Assembly (NCBI RefSeq): GCF_039962255.1
Contig: NZ_JAMPKY010000002.1
Location: 186,001 to 250,000 of the forward strand
Length of the DNA: 64,000 nt
From: Leptolyngbya subtilissima AS-A7
GTDB lineage: Bacteria > Cyanobacteriota > Cyanobacteriia > Phormidesmidales > Phormidesmidaceae
Direction: 5' to 3'
Made by a program: the position numbers and the translations under genes. Numbering within the stretch: position 1 is the stretch's first letter; every line of letters begins with the position of its first letter. Below are positions 1 to 7,510 of this stretch, in pieces. A model generated the notes under the pieces. The model ran no database searches. It was not told the origin of the DNA and saw only the letters and a list, made by a program, of their open reading frames with translations.

Positions 1-759
1 TACGCTGAGCTAGCCGAGGTAGCTCGCCAGGTGAAAGAAAAAACTGGCAAGTACGCCTACTTCACCACCTTTGTGCCCGAAGATTCTGCCGACGTGCTGC
101 AATCCTTTGTGCAGATGGGGGTCGAGCTGGTGGATGACCAGGGCCAGGCCGCCTTCGACACCGACGCGGGCCGCGCCGTCTTTCAGTATTGGACTGACCT
201 CTACCAGCAAGAACTGCTGCCCCAGGAGGTACTGACCCAAGGCCATCGCCGGGCGATCGAACTGTTTCAGGCTGGGGAAGTAGCGCTGCTGTCTACCGGG
301 GCAGAGTTTTTCCCCACCATTGAGGCCAACGCCCCCGACATTGCCACCGTCACCGGCAGCGGACCCCAGATTACCGGCGACACCGGCAAGACCAACGTCG
401 CGGTGATGAATGTGGTGATTCCGGCGGGTACCGACGTGCCCGATGCAGCGCTGGATTTTGCGCTGTACGTCACCAACGACGCTAACCAACTCAGCTTTGC
501 CAAAGCCGCCAACGTCCTGCCTTCCACCACTGGAGCGCTTGAGGATGGCTACTTTGCTGCCGAGGGCACCAAGGGTGTAGAGAAGGCGCGATCGGTCAGC
601 GCCGAGCAGATGAACCAGGCCGAGGTGCTAATTCCCGCTATGGATGGGGTTAAAGAGCTGCAAGCAATCATCTACGACAACCTGCAAGCGGCGATGCTGG
701 GCCAAAAACCAGTAGACCAGGCGGTCAGTGATGCAGCCGCAGCGTGGAACGCTCGGTAG
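1..759 (+). CDS. ABC sugar transporter substrate-binding protein, 3' part
   Basis: The frame is open from the window's first base, so the gene starts upstream; about 252 C-terminal residues are present. The sequence resembles family 1 extracellular solute-binding proteins of sugar ABC transporters: a mixed alpha/beta lobe with the features DTDAGRAVFQYWTDLY and ALSTGAEFFPTIEANAP, then the usual C-terminal helical tail ending in AAAAWNAR. By family, it would bind a sugar in the periplasm and deliver it to a membrane permease. The permease genes do not follow; the next gene is convergent, so partners must lie upstream or elsewhere. An in-frame GTG at 31 is a possible but unlikely start because the reading continues upstream. 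Substrate unknown. Confidence 0.8.
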   Translation, partial: YAELAEVARQVKEKTGKYAYFTTFVPEDSADVLQSFVQMGVELVDDQGQAAFDTDAGRAVFQYWTDLYQQELLPQEVLTQGHRRAIELFQAGEVALLSTGAEFFPTIEANAPDIATVTGSGPQITGDTGKTNVAVMNVVIPAGTDVPDAALDFALYVTNDANQLSFAKAANVLPSTTGALEDGYFAAEGTKGVEKARSVSAEQMNQAEVLIPAMDGVKELQAIIYDNLQAAMLGQKPVDQAVSDAAAAWNAR

Positions 760-800
760 TGATGTCTCTGGGCAGCGATGTTCCCTTTGCCAAAGCTCGG

Positions 801-1721
801 CTAGATGCCGCTGTCTCCAGCTTCGGCAATTCGTCGCAGCGTTTTCTCACCGATTGCAGCATATCCCGAGTGATCGACCAGCCCGGTATCCAGCAGCACC
901 ACGCCAAAGAAAATCGCCCATCCCAGGGCTCGCTGTAGGGTGGCCTCAGAAATGGGGCCATAGGCGGCGATCGCCCTTCGTCTAACCATCCCATCCTCAA
1001 ACAGCATCCACACCGCCGCCAGGTCGGTAGCGCGATCGCCCGAGGTGATGTCGCCCCAGTCGATGATGCCGGTCAGCAGGCCGTTTTCGACCAGAATATT
1101 GCGGGGGTGAAGATCGCCGTGGAGCCAGGTTGCCGGGGTGGCGATCGGCGCATCCAAAGCTGACTGCCACAGGGTTTTGAGGGCAGGTGTGATCAAATCG
1201 GTTTTGGTCTTTAGGCGGGTCAGGCGTTCTGCAACTGCCGCCGCCCGGTCCTTCAACGGCACGCCACGAAAGGGATTTTTGGGCGCATCGGCTGGCACGG
1301 GAGTGTGCAGGGCCCGAAGGAATTCCCCGAAGCAGTTTGCCTGGCTGGGATGGGGCGGTTCTAGATCGGCGGGGCGACCGCTTAGCCAGGGCAAGACACT
1401 CCACCGCCAGGGGTAGCCGCAGGCCGGGACGCCCAAGCGGTAGGAGGCAGGAACGGCGATCGACAATTGAGCGGCAAGGCGCGGCAGCCAAGTCTGCTCA
1501 TGCTCGATTAGGGCAGCGGCGATCTGGCGGCGGGGGAGGCGGACCGCGAGGTAGTCGCCCAAGCGAAACATGGCATTATCCCAACCTGAATCAACTAGCA
1601 CAATGTCTAGGCGCGCCAAATCGGGGTGCTGGTCGTGCAGCAACCGTCGAACGAGAACGTCGTCGATGAAGACTTCAACGTCTGGTGTTTTAGCTAAACG
1701 CCCAAAATCTTTTGGCAGCAT
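801..1721 (-). CDS. Aminoglycoside phosphotransferase-family kinase
   Basis: About 306 residues with the protein-kinase-like fold of the APH/ChoK family. The catalytic loop is plain: WLHGDLHPRNILV (HGDxxxxN) about 200 residues in, followed by the metal-binding motif IIDWGD. An N-terminal nucleotide-binding lobe contains GWDNAMFRLGDYLAVRLPRR. By family, it transfers phosphate from ATP to a small hydroxylated substrate; the substrate cannot be told from sequence, and drug resistance should not be assumed. I chose the ATG at 1721 because it matches the usual short N-terminus; a GTG at 1769 in the same frame would add 16 residues. It is convergent with the solute-binding gene. Confidence 0.8.
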   Translation of the reverse strand: MLPKDFGRLAKTPDVEVFIDDVLVRRLLHDQHPDLARLDIVLVDSGWDNAMFRLGDYLAVRLPRRQIAAALIEHEQTWLPRLAAQLSIAVPASYRLGVPACGYPWRWSVLPWLSGRPADLEPPHPSQANCFGEFLRALHTPVPADAPKNPFRGVPLKDRAAAVAERLTRLKTKTDLITPALKTLWQSALDAPIATPATWLHGDLHPRNILVENGLLTGIIDWGDITSGDRATDLAAVWMLFEDGMVRRRAIAAYGPISEATLQRALGWAIFFGVVLLDTGLVDHSGYAAIGEKTLRRIAEAGDSGI

Positions 1722-1805
1722 AGCCAGTTCCCGGGTGCATGACGGTGGAGCATTTGAATAGCTAGCCACCTGACTACAGACCGGCCAAGGACACCCTGCA
1801 AATAA

Positions 1806-2192
1806 TTACGACTTGAGCAGCTGATCCAGAATCGCTCGGGCCGGTTGGGCGCGCTCCAGTGCTCCTTGGTAATCGCTGTAGAGCTTCAACAGCTTAGAAA
1901 GGCCGCTAATGCCGCCGCGCAATTCTTCTAGATCGTCTCCAGATACTAGTTCGCCGTCGAGCAGTCGCACAATTAGAGGCTTGATATCACCCACGTCTTG
2001 CCGGGCTTTTTGCAGCTTTTCGACGGTGCTCAGCAAGGTCTTGAGGTCTTTGAACAGGTCGTCGATCTGGTCATGATCAACCGATTCAACAACGGTGTCT
2101 TTGCCGTCGTCAGCGGCTGGAGCCGCAGTGTCTAAATCTAGAGTGGCGGTGTCTGCCTTTGCAACCGCGCCGTTACCTTTTGCCTGTGCCAT
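1806..2192 (-). CDS. Conserved cyanobacterial hypothetical protein, 128 aa
   Basis: An acidic 128-residue soluble protein with a low-complexity Ala/Asp-rich N-terminus (about residues 1-35) and a helical body of coiled-coil character (DLFKDLKTLLSTVEKLQKA). It ends in short helices around LLKLYSDYQGALERAQPA. No signal peptide or membrane segment is visible. It sits alone between the phosphotransferase (36 bases downstream) and hpsL. I do not recognise a family with a known function. The composition and codon use match the neighbours, so it looks native. Confidence 0.65.
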   Translation of the reverse strand: MAQAKGNGAVAKADTATLDLDTAAPAADDGKDTVVESVDHDQIDDLFKDLKTLLSTVEKLQKARQDVGDIKPLIVRLLDGELVSGDDLEELRGGISGLSKLLKLYSDYQGALERAQPARAILDQLLKS

Positions 2193-2365
2193 TGAGCCGT
2201 CTCCGTAGAAACCGTGGATGGGGAGAGTATAGTCTAGCTTGGTTCAAGCGTACTATAGACTAATTCACTGCTTTCCCTGAGTTTTACCACGCTCACTCCT
2301 GTGAGGCGCGTTAAGTTGCGCGAACCGTCGGCCCCTGAGGGGAGAACCTACCCATTGAGGCACAC

Positions 2366-4054
2366 CTACTCAAACACGATCGTTTCCTGTTTTTGAAGCT
2401 GCTTTTTCTCGCGGGGGGTGAGCTTGCGGCGGCGACTGGCTTCTTCTAGACGCTGCTGCAACCGCTCTTTTTGGTCGATTTCGGGCAGTTTGAGCACAAT
2501 GCCCGCCGCCAGCCAGTAATACACATTTACCGGATCCACATCCAGCGGGTAGTAGTAGGGAAAGATGCTAATAAACAGCACAAATACCCACATGGAAGCG
2601 CCGTAGCCCCGCAGGTTGGGGTCTTTGATGGAGCGATAGGCTTTAAAGGTGGCGACGGTCAGAGTGAGGTACACCGCTAAGGTAGCCAGCAGACCCAGAG
2701 GGCCGATCTCGTACATCAGTTTAGGGTGGTAGGTTTCGACCAGCTCGGTTTTGCCAAAGATGCGGGCGGCGTTGGTGGCGCGACCCACCCCTCGGCCTAA
2801 GATACCTTCCTGCTGTTTCTGCGCCCACTCAAACTGCTGCACAATAAACTCATGGGGCGGCGAGGCGCTCCAGCGGCTTTGAAAACTTGCCCACCGTTCA
2901 TTAACCACCGCCGGGTTTTGGGCCATAAACACACTCAAGATCAGCGCCAGACCGATGCCGATGGGGAGAAAGCGCTTCAGGTTGGCCACCTGACCCGTAA
3001 GAATCAGCAGGCCGACGATGGTTACCGGTACCAGGGCTAGGGCGATGCGTTGACCAGAGACCACCGCCATCACCCCCACCGCTGCTAATGATCCCAGACC
3101 TACGATGCGCCATAGGGGACTGCGATCGCTAAAAGCAGTCCCAAAGGCAAAGAAGCCGCTCGAAATCAAAAACCAGCCCCACTGCCAGGGGGCGTTAAAC
3201 GTGCCGGGCAGCCGAATTTGCCCCTGCGCCGGGGTGTACAACAGCGACCCACCGACGAAACAGCGCGACTCTAGCGATGCCTTGAACAGGTCTTCGCCCT
3301 CGCCGATGGTGCCCTGGCAAATGCCCAAGCGCAGCATCATGTACTGAATGAACCCGAGGCCGCAGCAGACCAAAATCAGCACCACTTGCAGGCGCAAAAG
3401 GAAGTAGACGTCTTCGCGATCGCGAAGCAAATAATAAATGCACGGAATAATCAGCACATAGCCGATTAGCACCTTCAGGCCCAGCACCCCAATCAAAATC
3501 GGCACCTCGCCCCCAGCTGCATCAAGCTGCTGCCCGCCGTTGACCACGAGCATAGTCAAACTGCACAACCCTAGCAGCACCAGCAGCGGCACTTTGATCA
3601 GCGGTGGAATAATCAGCGGCTGCCGAGTACGGCGGCAAAACTGAATTACGCCCAGGAGTGCCGGAATGTAGATGGCATCTTTAGCCAACTGCAAAATGCC
3701 GCTGCCCCCAAGCGCGTAGGTGACGGTGCCGCTAAAGGGCACATAGATGATCAGCCCATAGATTGCCTGGCGAGGATATTTGAAGGAGAGGGCAAGACAG
3801 GCGATCGCCACAACCGCCGCCAGCGCCAGCTTAGGTTCACCCAGCAGCGCCAGCAGCACCCCAATCAGCCCCGCTACAAACAGCGTCGCCGCCAGGTAGT
3901 GAATTAATTCTTTGCGCGCCTTTTGGGCCTGGCGCTTCTTCGCCCGCTCTTCTTTGCGGCTGAGGGGAGGCACTTGATCTGCAGTATCCTCTTTGCCTTT
4001 GCCTCGCCGTCGGGGCCGAGGTGCTTTTGCTTGGGGCTGGGGAGTATCTACCAC
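2366..4054 (-). CDS. hpsL: Hormogonium polysaccharide biosynthesis protein HpsL-like (O-antigen ligase fold)
   Basis: A 562-residue polytopic membrane protein. Residues 1-48 are highly basic and low complexity (PRPRRRGKGK, RKEERAKKRQAQKARKE), followed by about a dozen hydrophobic segments. A long loop of the kind seen in O-antigen ligase/Wzy proteins (VNERWASFQSRWSASPPHEF ... GILGRGVGRATN) lies at about 385-430, and there is a charged, coiled-coil C-terminal tail. The family is associated with exported polysaccharide used by motile hormogonia of filamentous cyanobacteria; by inference it would ligate or polymerise exported glycan. No other hps gene is adjacent. The HpsL assignment rests on overall recall of the family; O-antigen-ligase-like is the safer call. 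Confidence 0.7.
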   Translation of the reverse strand: MVDTPQPQAKAPRPRRRGKGKEDTADQVPPLSRKEERAKKRQAQKARKELIHYLAATLFVAGLIGVLLALLGEPKLALAAVVAIACLALSFKYPRQAIYGLIIYVPFSGTVTYALGGSGILQLAKDAIYIPALLGVIQFCRRTRQPLIIPPLIKVPLLVLLGLCSLTMLVVNGGQQLDAAGGEVPILIGVLGLKVLIGYVLIIPCIYYLLRDREDVYFLLRLQVVLILVCCGLGFIQYMMLRLGICQGTIGEGEDLFKASLESRCFVGGSLLYTPAQGQIRLPGTFNAPWQWGWFLISSGFFAFGTAFSDRSPLWRIVGLGSLAAVGVMAVVSGQRIALALVPVTIVGLLILTGQVANLKRFLPIGIGLALILSVFMAQNPAVVNERWASFQSRWSASPPHEFIVQQFEWAQKQQEGILGRGVGRATNAARIFGKTELVETYHPKLMYEIGPLGLLATLAVYLTLTVATFKAYRSIKDPNLRGYGASMWVFVLFISIFPYYYPLDVDPVNVYYWLAAGIVLKLPEIDQKERLQQRLEEASRRRKLTPREKKQLQKQETIVFE

Positions 4055-4147
4055 GGCACGATCCCATGGGGCTTGTAACGTCAGGGTAGCCTCTAGCTCA
4101 ACACTTTGAGCAGCGCTCGTCCTATCGCTACATATTCCACAACCACA

Positions 4148-4178
4148 AGCGGACCCAAATTCTTCATCTGGGTCCGCT
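4148..4178 (-). terminator. Hairpin downstream of the MBL-fold gene
   Basis: A perfect 10-bp stem (AGCGGACCCA / TGGGTCCGCT) with an 11-base loop lies 50 bases after the stop of the gene at 4229-5302. There is no strong T-run on the minus strand, so it may act as a weak terminator or an mRNA-end stabiliser. Confidence 0.5.
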
Positions 4179-4228
4179 CACTACTTTTCTTGAGGTCTAA
4201 ATATCTGAACGAGTTCCAAACTTAGAAC

Positions 4229-5302
4229 CTACGACTCAAAGCCAAAATCCCACACAATCGGCTCCCAACCGTAGGCATCGCCCTGGGCACGCACGTGGCC
4301 GAGGCCGGGAAAGGGCATGTGGGGTACCAGTAATTTGCGGCGATCGCCCGTAACCGTCTCCAACAATTGTTTCCGCGTGGCTACGCCCTGAGTGGGGTCG
4401 GTGTCAAACGCCACTTCCCAGTCGGGGTTCTCTAGGTTCAGCGGGTCGCTAAAGAACACATCGCCGGTAGCCAGCAGGCTATCGTCGCCGGAGGTAATCA
4501 GGTATGAGGCTTGGCCAGGGGTGTGGCCCACCGAAGGTACTGAGACAATGCCGGGAATAATCTCATCACCTAAGGCAAAGCGGGTGGTGCGATCGGCGAT
4601 CGCCCCTAGCCACTCCTGCGCTACTGCCACCGTATTTGCCTGGGTATCCACATCCACCAGCGAGTTGGGCATTTCCACCGTTGGTGCCGTCCAAAAATTC
4701 CACTCGGTCTCAGAGATGTAGTAGCTGGCGTTGGCAAATACCGGGTTGCCGCTGTCGTCGAGAATGCCGCCGATGTGGTCGGGGTGAGCGTGGGTCAAAA
4801 TGACGGTGTCAATGGTGGCGGGGGCAATGCCTGCGGCTGCCAGGTTGCTGGCCAAATAGCCCACGGTGGGGCCAAAGGTGTTGCCTGCCCCAGTATCGAT
4901 CAGCACCTTATGCTCATCGGTTTCTAGATACAGCACGTTGAGATGGGCTAAGACACTGTCGGTCGGCAAAAAGTTGTCCGTCAGGGCTGCCGCCGCCGCA
5001 TCAGGATCAGCGTTGGGCACAAAGAATCCTACCGGGAACGTCAGCGTACCGTCGCTCACGACCGTTGCGCTATAGTCGCCCACCGTGAAACGGTAGGTCG
5101 TGGCGTTGGTGGGGTTGGCCCGCTCGACAGCGGGTTCGTCTTGGGCCAGGGCAGTCGAGGATGGCAAATGCAGCCCACCCAGCCAGAGAGAAAAGCCAAG
5201 AGTAGCCGTGGCGACGAGAGTCATCAGGCTCAACCGCTTGAGGCTCCACCGTTTTGAACGCTTTGCAGCAGCTAAAAAATTGGACACGAATCGTCTCCTC
5301 AA
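4229..5302 (-). CDS. Exported metallo-beta-lactamase-fold hydrolase
   Basis: 357 residues. The basic N-terminus followed by a hydrophobic segment (LMTLVATATLGFSLWLGGLH) and an ALA|QD-like site suggests export or membrane anchoring. The MBL core follows: LIDTGAG, the metal motif HAHPDHIGG at about residue 173, VGHTPG (third His), GDVFF (bridging Asp) and a late VPHMPFPG His. All metal ligands of the fold are present. By family this is a dinuclear-metal hydrolase of the group that includes lactonases and many uncharacterised periplasmic proteins; the substrate is unknown. Single gene, divergent from the pseudogene and kinase to its right. Confidence 0.85.
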   Translation of the reverse strand: MRRRFVSNFLAAAKRSKRWSLKRLSLMTLVATATLGFSLWLGGLHLPSSTALAQDEPAVERANPTNATTYRFTVGDYSATVVSDGTLTFPVGFFVPNADPDAAAAALTDNFLPTDSVLAHLNVLYLETDEHKVLIDTGAGNTFGPTVGYLASNLAAAGIAPATIDTVILTHAHPDHIGGILDDSGNPVFANASYYISETEWNFWTAPTVEMPNSLVDVDTQANTVAVAQEWLGAIADRTTRFALGDEIIPGIVSVPSVGHTPGQASYLITSGDDSLLATGDVFFSDPLNLENPDWEVAFDTDPTQGVATRKQLLETVTGDRRKLLVPHMPFPGLGHVRAQGDAYGWEPIVWDFGFES

Positions 5303-5448
5303 TACTCAATGACAGGCCCCTCTCAGGGAATTTCCCCACATATCTTCACCATGGTAAAGCAGGAGATTTGCCGTCGTAGGCTGCTGGATTAGGATGAGGT
5401 TAGCGATTGCAATCGATCGCCGCCCATCTCACTCGGGCCAGGTAGCCA

Positions 5449-5651
5449 GTGCAACCGCTCACCACCGATCTGCTCGATCAAATTGTTCATCGCCTAGTAG
5501 CTCCCTTCAACCAGAGCAGGTCATTTTGTTTGGCTCCTACGCCTGCAAAGATATTTTGGTCATGACTCGTGAAGAGGTCGAGCGCAAAAAGAACGTAGTC
5601 ACTTCCCTAGTCTGCCAAGCACTTCGGCAGGGCAAAGTTCTCTATGGTTAA
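5449..5651 (+). pseudogene. Broken MNT-type nucleotidyltransferase (antitoxin-like) gene
   Basis: From a GTG at 5449 the frame reads MQPLTTDLLDQIVHRLVAPF. A one-base shift near 5505 is then needed to continue with PEQVILFGSYA, the GSxA motif of minimal nucleotidyltransferases. Straight after it the text jumps to CKDILVMTREEVERKKNVV, which in intact family members comes after the catalytic DxD segment. So the gene has a frameshift and has lost the stretch that carries the catalytic aspartates. Intact members work with a HEPN partner as toxin-antitoxin pairs; no HEPN gene is next to it. I judge it dead. Confidence 0.7.
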
Positions 5652-5701
5652 TAGAGTTAGCTGCATCAATGCTCAACTTCGTCACTCAAAAATTGTCCTA
5701 G

Positions 5702-7099
5702 ATGTCTATGTTTCAGGCGACTCGGCGGCGGCTTGCGCTTTGGTATACGGCGGTGACGGCGGTGCTGCTGCTGCTGTTTGCCAGCGGCTTTTATCTCTAC
5801 GTGCGCACCACGCTGGTCGAGCGGGTGGATGACACGCTGAACCACGTGGTGGAGATTGTGGAGCGATCGCTGGTCATAGAACCCGACGCTGCCGGGGATC
5901 ATACCTTTGCCACCATCGATACCGATGGTCCGCCGCTGCGGGTCAACGTAGAAGCCAGTTTTCGCGACAACGCCCGCGCCGTCGAAGACGACCATATTGA
6001 CCTAGAGTGGTTTGGCCCCGGTGGGCAACTGCTGTGGTCTACCTTTGCAGACCTCCAGCCCGTGCCCCTTCACGTCAACCCAGCAGGCGAAACGGTGCGG
6101 GTGGGGCAAGAGACTTTCTTTCGGCAGATTACTGAGCGAGTGCAGGCCGACGGCCAAGTGCTGGGTTATCTACGGGTCAGCCACCCCTGGTTTGAGGTAA
6201 CCAAGCCCAGTCGGCGCTTGATTGTGGATTTAGCTCTGGGCACTAGCTTGATGGTGGCAGCGGTGGCGGCGATCGGCTGGCTGCTGTCGGGGATCGCGAT
6301 CGCCCCTGTGCGCGACTCGTACCAGCAGCTCAAGCAGTTCACCGCCGACGCCTCCCACGAGTTGCGCAACCCGATCGCCGTGATCCAGACCAATGCCCAG
6401 GTAGCGCTGTCAGACCCCAACCCTGACGTAGATATTCAGCAAAAGCAGTTTCAGGTGATTGAGCGCCTCACTCGGCGGCTAGGGCGGCTGGTGGATGACC
6501 TGCTGTTTTTGGCCCGTCAGGAGAGTGGGCTGATTGCCTTCGCTCCCGCTTCTGTCAGTTTGGAGGGGCTGCTGGAGGATGTGCTGGAGGAGCAGCAGGT
6601 GATGGCTACCGAACGCCAGATCGCGCTAAAAGTGGCAGTCGCGGAAGACGGTTTTGGTAAAAGTTTTGGCAAACAGCGGTCTAAAAACGCAGCGCTACTG
6701 ACTGCTCCCCCCACCGCTAGCTCCACGATTTTGGGCGATCCCGGCCAGCTCACCCGCCTGTTTACCAACCTGATCAGCAATGCGGTGCAGTACACCCCCA
6801 GTGGCGGCACCGTGACGGTCAAGGTCAAGCCCACCAAGCACCAGGGACAGCTAGGGGTTCAGGTAGTTGTGCAAGATACGGGCATTGGCATGGACAGCGA
6901 AGCGATCGCCCATGCCTTCGATCGCTTTTACCGAGCCGACCCGTCGCGGTTGCGCAGTGGGGAGCAGGGAACGGGTCTGGGGCTGGCGATCGCCAAGGTA
7001 ATTGTTGACACCCACCGCGGCCACATTCACCTCGACAGCCAGCCCCAAGTGGGAACTACAGTTACCGTCGTGCTGCCCCAAGGAGGCGTGGGCGGATAG
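5702..7099 (+). CDS. rppB: RppB-like membrane sensor histidine kinase
   Basis: 465 residues. A first transmembrane helix (AVTAVLLLLFASGFYLYV) and a second (LIVDLALGTSLMVAAVAAIGWLL, about 180-200) enclose a periplasmic sensor region. Next come a HisKA domain with the phosphorylation site FTADASHELRNPIAV (His about 220) and an HATPase domain with NLISNAVQYTP (N box), DTGIGM (G1) and GTGLGLAIAKV (G2). It resembles the RppB/NrsS/ManS kinases of cyanobacteria, which respond to redox state or metals; the symbol is by resemblance. The usual partner response regulator rppA is not beside it: a pseudogene lies upstream and a GH57 gene downstream. An alternative start is the ATG at 5708. Confidence 0.85.
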   Translation: MSMFQATRRRLALWYTAVTAVLLLLFASGFYLYVRTTLVERVDDTLNHVVEIVERSLVIEPDAAGDHTFATIDTDGPPLRVNVEASFRDNARAVEDDHIDLEWFGPGGQLLWSTFADLQPVPLHVNPAGETVRVGQETFFRQITERVQADGQVLGYLRVSHPWFEVTKPSRRLIVDLALGTSLMVAAVAAIGWLLSGIAIAPVRDSYQQLKQFTADASHELRNPIAVIQTNAQVALSDPNPDVDIQQKQFQVIERLTRRLGRLVDDLLFLARQESGLIAFAPASVSLEGLLEDVLEEQQVMATERQIALKVAVAEDGFGKSFGKQRSKNAALLTAPPTASSTILGDPGQLTRLFTNLISNAVQYTPSGGTVTVKVKPTKHQGQLGVQVVVQDTGIGMDSEAIAHAFDRFYRADPSRLRSGEQGTGLGLAIAKVIVDTHRGHIHLDSQPQVGTTVTVVLPQGGVGG

Positions 7100-7510
7100 A
7101 CTCAGCCAGTTCTACAGCCCTGCTTCTCTCCCGCGAGGGATGAGTCAACTGTCCAATTGCCGTAGTTTATACGGTGGGGTTTAGCTCGTTTGCCCAGTTG
7201 ACAAACATCAACGGAGGTTAAGCGCGAGCGGTTAACTTTCATAAAGAGGGTTAAAATCAGCAAATGTTGGGTTAGAAAACACGTCCACAGCGTCTGTCGC
7301 CCTCAGTTCCCCGGTATGCCCAGCTTGGTTCCTGCTGATCCCCAGGTGACCCTACGGCATTGGCAGCCTTTTAGCCTTTCCTCACGCAGCCGCATCGTCC
7401 TCTGGGCTTTGATCCCGGCTTCCCAAGTTTTTTTGAATCCGTTCCCCGGTGGTAGCACAGCCCATGATTAGGCTGGCCACTGTGTCCAACTCCTCACTCA
7501 TTTTTTTCCT
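7100..7510. other. Intergenic region upstream of the GH57 gene
   Basis: About 410 bases without a convincing gene. An imperfect palindrome around 7217-7240 (GGTTAAGCGCGAGCGGTTAAC) is the only notable structure and could be an operator. The GH57 gene start is preceded by a T-rich run and no clear Shine-Dalgarno sequence. Confidence 0.35.

Noticed and set aside
801-1721. Antibiotic resistance gene
   Set aside because: The APH fold is present, but the family covers many non-resistance kinases and nothing in the context points to resistance.
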